Source of the DNA: Bacilli bacterium
GTDB lineage: Bacteria; Bacillota_I; Bacilli_A; RFN20; CAG-631
Direction: 5' to 3'
DNA length: 64,000 bases
Assembly (NCBI GenBank): GCA_900754115.1
Contig: CAAEBM010000023.1
Location: 1 to 64,000, forward strand
Positions within the stretch are counted from its first letter, which is position 1. Each line of letters opens with the position of its first letter. Below are positions 30,153 through 36,964 of this stretch, piece after piece. The notes below the pieces were generated by a model. That model was not told where the DNA came from. It saw only the letters and a list, made by a program, of their open reading frames with translations, and did not search any database. A program made the translations under genes and the position numbers.

Positions 30153-30425
30153 CTACATGACAAAAATAATTAAAAATGCAATTGCAAATCCATAAATCCC
30201 TGTGGTTTCAGCTAAAGCAATTCCTAAAATCATATTGCTTCTAATCACTGAAGCAGCTTCTGGGTTTCTTCCAATCGCATCCATTGCATGAGCAGCAATA
30301 TTCCCTTCTCCAATACCAGAACCAAAGCCTGTAAATACAGCTATACCAGCACCAATGGCTGCTAAGCCTCTTCCTACACTCATTTCTGCTAACATAGGAA
30401 CGATTGTCATTAAGAATTCGAACAT
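30153..30425 (-). CDS. atpE: ATP synthase c subunit with sodium-type, two-carboxylate site
   Basis: This 90-residue hairpin protein forms the rotor ring. Helix 1 contains GSGIGEGN and helix 2 contains ALAETTGIYG. The ion-binding carboxylate is E73; the neighbouring T74, T75 and Y78 match the Ser, Thr and Tyr that complete the Na+ site in Ilyobacter (ESTGIY). E40 takes the place of the helix-1 glutamine, exactly 33 residues before E73 as in that ring. This gives two carboxylates per site, a pattern described for Fusobacterium. Sodium coupling is therefore predicted but not proven, since some proton-coupled streptococcal rings also carry GEG in helix 1. The start overlaps the end of atpB by 16 bp. 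Confidence 0.97.
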   Translation of the reverse strand: MFEFLMTIVPMLAEMSVGRGLAAIGAGIAVFTGFGSGIGEGNIAAHAMDAIGRNPEAASVIRSNMILGIALAETTGIYGFAIAFLIIFVM

Positions 30426-31210
30426 TTTATAACCCTCCTTTTAATTTCCTTTGTTTTTTCTTTTTTTTGTTTTTTTGCTACAGGAGCCGGAATTTCAACC
30501 GATATCAATAACATCGTTAAAGTGACAAAAATTAAAGTTTGAATAAAAGCTGAGAATATATCCAAATAAGCATGTAAAAATGGACTCACTACCACTCCCA
30601 TAAAATTAATTCCCTGGTAATTTAATCCTATCAATTGTGTAATAGCGCCAGATAGCGAACCCGTTGCCCAATACACTAAAGTCATCAGCATATAGCCAGC
30701 CACAGCATTCCCAAACATCCGGATTGACAAAGAAAGTAAAGGTGAAATTTTGCCAAGGAGGTTAATGGGAACCATAATTGGAATCCAGGGTGGCAAAGGG
30801 TCAGTAAAACTTTTTAAATAACCCAAGCGATTATAATAAATTGAAGAAAGTTGAATGCCTAAAAAAGACACAATGGCTAAAGTTAAGGGAATAGAAAAAT
30901 ACATAATCGGGGATGGCAATCCAAATAATCCGCTAATAAAAGCTAGTGGAATATATAAAATTAAAAAGATATAATAAGGTGCAAATTTTTCATATGCCTC
31001 CCCTAAAATAGAGCGAATGGATGTCAAACTCTTATCCACTAAAAAATCTGCTAAAAATGCAGCTCCCTTAGGGGGTTTTGTTGGATCGGCTTTTTTAATT
31101 TTATGGCCTAAAATAATAGCTATAATTGCAATAAAAAGCATGACAAAAAGGGAGACGATTAATTCGGCTGGCATATCATTTACAATATAATCCCAAACTT
31201 TCTTTAACAT
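30410..31210 (-). CDS. atpB: ATP synthase a subunit
   Basis: This 266-residue stator subunit forms the ion half-channels against the c ring. The essential arginine is in LSIRMFGNAVAG, and the C-terminal helices (AYLDIFSAFIQTLIFVTLTMLLI) match the family. About 25 residues of Lys-rich tail (KKQKKEKTKEIKRR) extend beyond the last helix and overlap the atpE start. The N-terminal region is rather hydrophilic after the first helix (KKADPTKPPKG). Confidence 0.96.
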   Translation of the reverse strand: MLKKVWDYIVNDMPAELIVSLFVMLFIAIIAIILGHKIKKADPTKPPKGAAFLADFLVDKSLTSIRSILGEAYEKFAPYYIFLILYIPLAFISGLFGLPSPIMYFSIPLTLAIVSFLGIQLSSIYYNRLGYLKSFTDPLPPWIPIMVPINLLGKISPLLSLSIRMFGNAVAGYMLMTLVYWATGSLSGAITQLIGLNYQGINFMGVVVSPFLHAYLDIFSAFIQTLIFVTLTMLLISVEIPAPVAKKQKKEKTKEIKRRVIKCSNS

Positions 31211-31216
31211 TTTCCC

Positions 31217-31600
31217 TTACTCCTTCTTTTTAACTCCATAAAAAACAATAATTACCAATTTTAAAACTAAATATCCTAATAAAAAAGTAAAGACTACCCA
31301 TTTATCTTGCTTAAAAAGAAAAAACAACCCCAATAATCCTAAAAGAAATACTCCCATTTTTATTAAAGAAAGAAATTTTACTGTTTTTTTTAATAAATGG
31401 TCGACACTTTGCTCCGTCTTATAGATAAGTATAATATAATTTAAAACACTGATTAATCCACTAATCACAAAAGTAAGAGCTAAATAATAAGGAAGTGGCG
31501 TTGTCAAACTAATTATTAAAAGAATTATTCCAATAATAAAAATAAAAATTAAACTCGTATTGATAATATTTTTATGGATTCTTTTTTGTACAATGTTCAT
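31217..31600 (-). CDS. atpI: ATP synthase subunit I-like membrane protein
   Basis: This protein of about 127 residues has four membrane helices (about 15-33, 38-60, 80-97 and 103-122) and basic ends, and sits first in the atp cluster, where Bacillota carry atpI. AtpI assists c-ring assembly or Mg2+ supply in some species. The start is uncertain: an ATG at 31600 and a TTG at 31618 are both within the end of rpiB, and neither has an ideal ribosome site. Identification rests on topology and position more than on sequence. Confidence 0.72.
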   Translation of the reverse strand: MNIVQKRIHKNIINTSLIFIFIIGIILLIISLTTPLPYYLALTFVISGLISVLNYIILIYKTEQSVDHLLKKTVKFLSLIKMGVFLLGLLGLFFLFKQDKWVVFTFLLGYLVLKLVIIVFYGVKKKE

Positions 31601-32039
31601 TCTCTTCTTGTTGTTCAAAAAGGGTTATTTTCTCTACCCTTTTTTCGTGTCTTCCCTTTAAAAAAGATGCATTTAACCACGATTGGATACATTGTGTTGC
31701 TGTTAAAAGACTAACACGATCGGCTCCCAAAGCTAACACATTAGCATTATTGTGTTGTTTAGCTAAAATTGCATCTTGAATATCTTCTACTAAAGCACAA
31801 CGGATTCCTTTCACTTTATTTGCTGCAATGCTGACGCCAATTCCACTTTTGCAAATTACAATGCCATAATCGCATTCATGATTGGCTACTTTTTGTCCAA
31901 CTAAAATTGCATAATCAGGATAGTCACAAGAATTTTCATCATAAGTTCCACAATCAATCCATTGGTAATTGTTTAACTGATTCATAATTTCTTTTTTGAG
32001 TAAAAATCCACCATGATCAGAGCCAATTGCTAATTTCAT
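31572..32039 (-). CDS. rpiB: Ribose-5-phosphate isomerase B
   Basis: This 155-residue enzyme interconverts ribose 5-phosphate and ribulose 5-phosphate in the pentose phosphate pathway. The N-terminal IGSDHGGFLLKK and the central catalytic region GIVICKSGIGVSIAANKVKG (with the active-site Cys) are characteristic of the LacAB/RpiB family. The ATG overlaps the tsaC stop by 4 bp. A sugar-phosphate isomerase of the same family with another substrate is less likely given the context tsaC-rpiB-atp, common in Bacillota. Confidence 0.94.
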   Translation of the reverse strand: MKLAIGSDHGGFLLKKEIMNQLNNYQWIDCGTYDENSCDYPDYAILVGQKVANHECDYGIVICKSGIGVSIAANKVKGIRCALVEDIQDAILAKQHNNANVLALGADRVSLLTATQCIQSWLNASFLKGRHEKRVEKITLFEQQEENEHCTKKNP

Positions 32040-32650
32040 CTTTCATCACTCTCCCAAATTTTTAATATCTCTTCTAAAGAAATTTTTCCTTTTCGAAGTA
32101 AAACTGGTTTTTCTTTTGTTAAATCAACGACTGTTGAAGCATTTTGTCCTAAACTATCAACATTGATTAAAGAAGATAACTGATTAAATGTCTCATAAAC
32201 CTCATCAGCTTTAATCAATGGGGGAAAAGAAGAAACATTGGCACTAGTCACTAATAATGGTTTATTTATTTTTTTTAAAATGCTCAAAGATAAAGCATGA
32301 TTAGGAATTCTAAACCCAATATTTTTTTGTCCTAAGGTCATCGTTGATGGCAAATCTTTTTTTGCTTCTAAAATAATGGTTAAGGGACCTGGCATAAAAG
32401 CATCAATAATTTTTTGTTGTTGTAAATTAATATTTGCGAAAAGAGAAAGTTTTCTTTTATCATCAACCATTACGGTCATTGGTTTTGTAATCGGTCTATT
32501 TTTTAATTGTACTAATGCTTGAAAGGCTGGTAAGCTATCTGCAAGAATTGCCAAACCATAAACCGTTTCTGTAGGAAAACCAACCACTTTTTCTTGATTT
32601 AAATCTTCACAAATTACATCAATTTCTTGTTCAGTACAAAGTTTTGCCAT
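32036..32650 (-). CDS. tsaC: Threonylcarbamoyl-AMP synthase (Sua5/YrdC family)
   Basis: This 204-residue enzyme makes threonylcarbamoyl-AMP from threonine, bicarbonate and ATP for the t6A modification of ANN-decoding tRNAs. The YrdC domain is clear: FPTETVYGLA, LKNRP, MPGPLTI and VTSANVSSFPP. The extra C-terminal Sua5 domain is absent, so it is of the short TsaC type. It is the first gene of a tsaC-rpiB-atp run and has a palindromic promoter just upstream. Confidence 0.95.
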   Translation of the reverse strand: MAKLCTEQEIDVICEDLNQEKVVGFPTETVYGLAILADSLPAFQALVQLKNRPITKPMTVMVDDKRKLSLFANINLQQQKIIDAFMPGPLTIILEAKKDLPSTMTLGQKNIGFRIPNHALSLSILKKINKPLLVTSANVSSFPPLIKADEVYETFNQLSSLINVDSLGQNASTVVDLTKEKPVLLRKGKISLEEILKIWESDER

Positions 32651-32665
32651 TCTTTTTTTCTCCTT

Positions 32666-32702
32666 ATTGTATATTATAAACTTATAATATACAATTTTGC
32701 AA
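32666..32702 (-). promoter_or_regulatory. Promoter of tsaC-rpiB-atp overlapping a perfect 14-bp inverted repeat
   Basis: On the minus strand TTGCAA (32702-32697) and TATAAT (32678-32673) are 18 bp apart. Arms 32666-32679 and 32682-32695 are perfectly complementary around a 2-bp centre and cover the -10 box and most of the spacer. The repeat lies upstream of the expected start point, so it would act as DNA (an operator) rather than as RNA. Confidence 0.65.
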
Positions 32703-32707
32703 TCTTT

Positions 32708-33136
32708 TTATCCTCCAATATAGCTAATTCCTTCATAACCTAAATTCAAATTTGCATACATCACATTTTCTAAAAGAGAACCATAAATCGTAAAATGTGT
32801 AATAATGGTAAGTTGCTCTTTTTCTAATTGTTGTTTAATTTCTAATAGTAAAGAGATTGCTTTTGATTTATCAATAGTGTCCATTAAATACAACTCTGTA
32901 TTTAAGGTATTACAATGAATTTCATAAGTATAATAGTCGATAGAATCATAATTTAATTCCAATTTAATTTTTTGATTTTCAATTCGACAATATGGATTTT
33001 TGACCTCTTCTTTAACTAATTTTAAAGAGACTAAAAAAAAGGCAAGGATAATCATACAAGTTAATTGTAAACTTATATATCCTAATTTTGCTAAAAATCG
33101 ATAAATTTTATTCCATACTTTTTTGATAACAATCAC
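32708..33136 (-). CDS. Unknown protein with N-terminal membrane anchor
   Basis: I do not recognise this protein of about 142 residues. It has one N-terminal membrane helix (about 18-38) and an extracytoplasmic domain of about 100 residues rich in Tyr, Ile and Leu. It lies between cwlD and tsaC on the same strand. The start is odd: the only in-frame GTG (33136) sits inside the excellent ribosome site GAGGTGAT, and at normal spacing downstream the frame offers only ATC, so either the GTG is used or a non-standard start occurs. Confidence 0.62.
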   Translation of the reverse strand: MIVIKKVWNKIYRFLAKLGYISLQLTCMIILAFFLVSLKLVKEEVKNPYCRIENQKIKLELNYDSIDYYTYEIHCNTLNTELYLMDTIDKSKAISLLLEIKQQLEKEQLTIITHFTIYGSLLENVMYANLNLGYEGISYIGG

Positions 33137-33166
33137 CTCAAAATTAGTATGGTCTTATTCTTGTCA

Positions 33167-33862
33167 TTAAATACGATTTTTTGTCTCTAAGTAAGCAACT
33201 ATCCCCTCTTTAATTAAATTAGCAATTTGATTTTGATACTCTTCTGTAATTAACTTATTTCTTTCTTCTGTATTGCTTAAAAACCCACATTCGACCATAA
33301 TTCCATTGATATCACCGCTATAATTTAAAAGATAATAATCACCAACTTTTGGTTTCTTTTCTTTTTTATTGATTGTGTTTAAAGTTTGTTGCATCAAAAT
33401 CGCAAACTCTTCACTCGCAGTAACTTGTTTTTTATAAAAAACTTGAGCTCCACTGACGTTTTCATTGGAAAAAGAATTGAGATGAATGCTTACAAATAAA
33501 TCAGCTTGGTTTTCTTGCATGTATTTGATTCTTTTATTTAAATCTTGTATTTTATGATTTTTAGCGTAAACATCACTTAAATCATAATCATCTACTCGAC
33601 TGATTAAAGTTCGTGCTCCTAAATCAAGTAATAGTTCATACACTTTAGTAGCGATGCTTAAATTGATTTCATCTTCTAATACATCATTAAAGCTTGCACC
33701 ATTATCTTTTCCACCATGACCTGGATCCACAAATATTGTATAGCCTGAAACAGCAGAAATGCTTAAATCTTTTTTTTGTTGATGGACAATCAAAGTCGTG
33801 TTAACAAGACTAAAACAGGCAAATAAAATCGTTAGAAAAAGAAAAAAAGTATTTTTTTTCAT
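33167..33862 (-). CDS. cwlD: N-acetylmuramoyl-L-alanine amidase, CwlD-like
   Basis: This 231-residue zinc amidase cleaves the lactyl-peptide bond of peptidoglycan. In Bacillus, CwlD makes the muramic lactam of spore cortex. An N-terminal membrane/signal helix (about 5-24) precedes an Amidase_3 domain with all expected zinc and catalytic residues: His in DPGHGGKDNGA, Glu in LEDEINLS, His in VSIHLNS and Glu in MVECGFLSN. The position next to rpsI matches Bacillus, where cwlD follows rplM-rpsI and ybaJ. The ribosomal-protein operon ends at a terminator in between, so cwlD has its own promoter. A vegetative amidase cannot be excluded. Confidence 0.85.
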   Translation of the reverse strand: MKKNTFFLFLTILFACFSLVNTTLIVHQQKKDLSISAVSGYTIFVDPGHGGKDNGASFNDVLEDEINLSIATKVYELLLDLGARTLISRVDDYDLSDVYAKNHKIQDLNKRIKYMQENQADLFVSIHLNSFSNENVSGAQVFYKKQVTASEEFAILMQQTLNTINKKEKKPKVGDYYLLNYSGDINGIMVECGFLSNTEERNKLITEEYQNQIANLIKEGIVAYLETKNRI

Positions 33863-33914
33863 AAAATCACCTAATTCAATATATGAAATCTATCAATCTT
33901 TTTTTCTAATAGAT

Positions 33915-33945
33915 AAAAAAAAGATTCAATAAAATTGAATCTTTT
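33915..33945 (-). terminator. Terminator after rpsI
   Basis: A 12-bp perfect stem (33919-33930 with 33934-33945) has a 3-nt loop and runs into T residues on the minus strand. It separates rplM-rpsI from cwlD. Confidence 0.88.
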
Positions 33946-33957
33946 AAAAACATAATA

Positions 33958-34368
33958 TTAACGTTTAGAGAATTGTGGAGCTCTACGTGCACCTTTAAGA
34001 CCGTATTTTTTACGTTCTTTAACACGAGCATCACGAGTTAATAGTCCCATTGATTTTAATGTAGGACGATATTCATTTGAAGCTTCAAGTAATGCACGAG
34101 CAATACCTAGACGAATCGCTCCTGTTTGACCATTAAATCCGCCACCACTAACATTGACGATGACATCAAAACGAGTTTCGTTAGATGTTGCAGTCAAAGG
34201 TTGTTTTAAATCCATTACAAAGGTTGCAGAAGGTAAATATTCTTCTACTTTATGACCATTGACAAGGATATTTCCTGTACCTGGAACTAAAGTAACTCTT
34301 GCAACAGAAGATTTTCTTCTACCTGTACCTAAATAACGTACGGCTTGTGTTTTCTTTTTTGCTGCCAT
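33958..34368 (-). CDS. rpsI: 30S ribosomal protein S9
   Basis: This 136-residue ribosomal protein contacts the anticodon stem of P-site tRNA through its C-terminal tail. The family pattern [12 protein letters not shown] at the N-terminus, the [19 protein letters not shown] region and the terminal RRAPQFSKR are all present. It follows rplM by 14 bp, as in most bacteria. GGAGG precedes the ATG. Confidence 0.98.
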   Translation of the reverse strand: MAAKKKTQAVRYLGTGRRKSSVARVTLVPGTGNILVNGHKVEEYLPSATFVMDLKQPLTATSNETRFDVIVNVSGGGFNGQTGAIRLGIARALLEASNEYRPTLKSMGLLTRDARVKERKKYGLKGARRAPQFSKR

Positions 34369-34382
34369 ATCCTATTTTCCTC

Positions 34383-34823
34383 CTATAACTTGATTTCTAA
34401 AACTTCTGGTTGTTGTGCTTGATGTGGATGTTCATTACCTGTATATACAAATAATTTTTTGTACATTTTACGACCTAATGGTCCTTTTGGTAACATTCCC
34501 CAAACGGCTCTTTCAACCATTTCAACTGGATATTTTTGAACCATTGTTTTTGCACTACGAGTTCTTAATCCACCTAAATATTGAGAATGGTTGTAATAAT
34601 TTTTTGTTTTTAATTTGTTTCCTGTCAAAGAAACCTTTCCACAATTTAAAATAATCACATAGTCACCTGTATCAATGTTTGGTGTATATGTGGGTTTATT
34701 TTTTCCTGTTAAAACTTGTGCTACATGTGATGCAAGTCTTCCAAGTGGAATATTGGTTGCATCAACAACATACCATTTACGAGTCACATCTTGTGGTTTG
34801 GTCATTGTTGTTTGACGTTGCAT
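34383..34823 (-). CDS. rplM: 50S ribosomal protein L13
   Basis: This 146-residue early-assembly protein of the large subunit has the motifs [29 protein letters not shown] and [19 protein letters not shown] typical of L13. GGGAGG lies 7 nt before the ATG. It is the first gene of an rplM-rpsI operon with a strong promoter and a structured leader, probably used for autoregulation. Confidence 0.98.
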   Translation of the reverse strand: MQRQTTMTKPQDVTRKWYVVDATNIPLGRLASHVAQVLTGKNKPTYTPNIDTGDYVIILNCGKVSLTGNKLKTKNYYNHSQYLGGLRTRSAKTMVQKYPVEMVERAVWGMLPKGPLGRKMYKKLFVYTGNEHPHQAQQPEVLEIKL

Positions 34824-34886
34824 AACGTTTCCTCCCTTACATATCTTAGTAACTGTACCGGGGCTACTAAGGCAAGCAAAGTGCCA
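34824..34886 (-). ncRNA. Structured 5' leader of rplM, candidate L13 leader
   Basis: From the predicted start near 34886 the minus-strand transcript can form a small GGCA/TGCC hairpin (34885-34871) and then a 7-bp CTTAGTA/TACTAAG hairpin (34871-34845) around a GC-rich loop, ending just before the ribosome site. L13 leaders that bind the protein to regulate the operon are known in Bacillota. Assignment to that family is inference and needs a covariance-model search. Confidence 0.5.
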
Positions 34887-34892
34887 TTAATA

Positions 34893-34922
34893 ATCATACT
34901 TTTTTTAAAAATTAAAGTCAAG
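34893..34922 (-). promoter_or_regulatory. Sigma-A-type promoter of rplM-rpsI
   Basis: On the minus strand TTGACT (34922-34917) and TATGAT (34898-34893) are 18 bp apart. The transcript would start about 60 nt before rplM, at the beginning of the structured leader. Confidence 0.75.
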
Positions 34923-34955
34923 AATTATTTATAATAATTGAGATATTTTTATCCA

Positions 34956-35918
34956 TTATTGTTTTAAAGATTTTAAAAATTCTTTGTGGGCTTCACTTAA
35001 AGACTTTCCATGTTCAATATGCTCAATAATTTTTGCAAACAAAGGAGCCATGGATAAAACTTCAATTTTTTCAGATTTTTTAGAAGTATCAAGAGGAATA
35101 CTATCTGTAATAATTAATTTTTCTAAACAGGAGTGATTGATTTTATCTACAGCATCTAAGCTTAAAACCCCATGAGAAATCGCAGCGTAGACATTTAAAG
35201 CACCCATTTCTTTTAAAACCTGAGCAGCTTGGCAAAGCGTTCCTGCTGTATCGACGATGTCATCAATAATGATGACATTTTTATCTTTGACTTCTCCTAC
35301 AACGCTGACTACTTGTGCAACATTAGGTTTTGGTCTTCTTTTATCAATAATGGCTATTGGAGCGCCTAGATTTTCAGCTAACTTTCTAGCACGAACCACT
35401 CCTCCATGGTCTGGTGAAACAACGACAACATTTTTTACTTTTTGTTCTTCAAAATATTTGACAAAAATGGGAATTGCGGAAACATCATCGACAGGGCAAC
35501 TGAAAAAGCCTTGAATTTGGGGAGCGTGCAAATCAGTGGAAACCACTCGATTAACACCAGCAACTTGCAATAAATCAGCTACCAATCGTGCGGTTATCGG
35601 TTGCCGAGCTTTCGCTTTGCGATCTTGTCTTGCATAGCCAAAATAAGGAATAATAGCTGTAATTTCTTTTGCACTCGCTCTTTTTAAAGCATCACAACAA
35701 ACTAAAATTTCCATTAAACGTTCACTAACTGGTGCACAGGTCGATTGAATAATATAAACTTTATCGCCTCGAAAAGATTGCTTCCCTTCAAAAAGAATTT
35801 CTCCATCTGCAAAATGAGTTAATTCAGAATCCATGATGGGAACTTCTAAAATTTCAGCCACTTTTTTTGTCAATTCTTTGTTAGCACTTAAACAAACTAA
35901 TTTAATTCCATCTAGCAT
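34956..35918 (-). CDS. prs: Ribose-phosphate pyrophosphokinase (PRPP synthetase)
   Basis: This 320-residue enzyme makes phosphoribosyl pyrophosphate from ribose 5-phosphate and ATP for nucleotide, histidine and tryptophan synthesis. The catalytic flexible-loop region (YARQDRKAKARQPITARL), the metal/ribose loops (STDLHAPQIQGFF and VSPDHGG) and the PRPP loop (VIIIDDIVDTAGTL) are all present. It follows the glmU-like gene by about 50 bp, mirroring the gcaD-prs pairing of Bacillus. Confidence 0.97.
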   Translation of the reverse strand: MLDGIKLVCLSANKELTKKVAEILEVPIMDSELTHFADGEILFEGKQSFRGDKVYIIQSTCAPVSERLMEILVCCDALKRASAKEITAIIPYFGYARQDRKAKARQPITARLVADLLQVAGVNRVVSTDLHAPQIQGFFSCPVDDVSAIPIFVKYFEEQKVKNVVVVSPDHGGVVRARKLAENLGAPIAIIDKRRPKPNVAQVVSVVGEVKDKNVIIIDDIVDTAGTLCQAAQVLKEMGALNVYAAISHGVLSLDAVDKINHSCLEKLIITDSIPLDTSKKSEKIEVLSMAPLFAKIIEHIEHGKSLSEAHKEFLKSLKQ

Positions 35919-35966
35919 CGTTTTTTCACCATTTTGATCAAATTTAGATTTGATACTGCCCTTTCG

Positions 35967-36950
35967 TTATTCTTGCTTTGTTTGAATATCTATGTGTTGA
36001 TTTTTTACAACTACATTGTCTATTATAACACAATCTTGAATTAATGCATTATGAATCATCACATTTGGACCGATTTTACAATTCGCTCCAATAATGGTTT
36101 GCCCATCTAAATAAGAATTGGGAAAAATGATGGTGTCATTGCCGATTAAGACGTCTTTCCCGATATAAGTCGTATCAGGGTCGATAATCGTAACCCCTTT
36201 TAACATGTGCTTTTCATTGATTCTTTTTTGAATAATCTTTGTAGCATGTGCCAATTGAATGCGATCATTAACTCCTAAAAATTCTTGACAATCCGTCGTG
36301 GGATAACAAGATACTTTTTTTTGATTTTGTACCATGAGTTGGAAAATATCTGTCAAATAATATTCATTTTGTTGATTTTTAGGTTTTAATAGCGGGATAT
36401 ATTGCAATAATTCATTCGTATTAATCACATAAACTCCTGTGTTAATCGTTTTAATTTTTTGAATTTCCTCAGATGCATCTTTTTGCTCTACAATCTGCAT
36501 TAATTGATTTTGTTTTTTAACTAATCGTCCATAACCATAAGGATTTTGTACTTCAGCCTCTAAAATCGTGGCGTCATTATGATTATTTTGATGATATTGA
36601 ATTAATAAATTCATCGTTTTTGCTGTAAGTAATGGCGTATCACCACAAACAATAACGGCAATTTGATTAGGTGGCAATTGTGGTAAAACTTGCATGATTG
36701 CATGGCCTGTTCCTTTTTGTTCTTTTTGATAGACATATTGACTTTTATCATTTAACAATGTAATGACATCTTCAGATTTATAACCAACAATGGTGATTAA
36801 ATCTTGAATGTTTGCTTCATGTAAAGTATCTAGCACATATTCTATCATCGTTTTGTCAAAAATCTTGAAACAAACCTTTGCAGTTTCATTATAAAGTGAA
36901 TTCATTCGCGTTCCTTTTCCAGCAGCCAATATAATTCCTATGGTTTTCAT
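35967..36950 (-). CDS. glmU: Short GlmU: UDP-GlcNAc pyrophosphorylase lacking the acetyltransferase half
   Basis: This 327-residue protein has the full nucleotidyltransferase domain of GlmU: LAAGKGTRM at the N-terminus, QKGTGHAIMQ, VCGDTPLL, YGYGRLV and NTGVYV. It activates GlcNAc 1-phosphate with UTP. Full-length GlmU is about 450-460 residues. Here the left-handed beta-helix begins (TTYIGKDVLIGNDTIIFP) but stops after about four coils, so the acetyl-transfer site that makes GlcNAc 1-phosphate is missing. No remnant reading frame follows before prs, so this is not a recent frameshift. AAAGGGG lies 9 nt before the ATG at 36950; the ATG at 36959 abuts it. Confidence 0.9.
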   Translation of the reverse strand: MKTIGIILAAGKGTRMNSLYNETAKVCFKIFDKTMIEYVLDTLHEANIQDLITIVGYKSEDVITLLNDKSQYVYQKEQKGTGHAIMQVLPQLPPNQIAVIVCGDTPLLTAKTMNLLIQYHQNNHNDATILEAEVQNPYGYGRLVKKQNQLMQIVEQKDASEEIQKIKTINTGVYVINTNELLQYIPLLKPKNQQNEYYLTDIFQLMVQNQKKVSCYPTTDCQEFLGVNDRIQLAHATKIIQKRINEKHMLKGVTIIDPDTTYIGKDVLIGNDTIIFPNSYLDGQTIIGANCKIGPNVMIHNALIQDCVIIDNVVVKNQHIDIQTKQE

Positions 36951-36964
36951 ATTCTTCATCCCCT

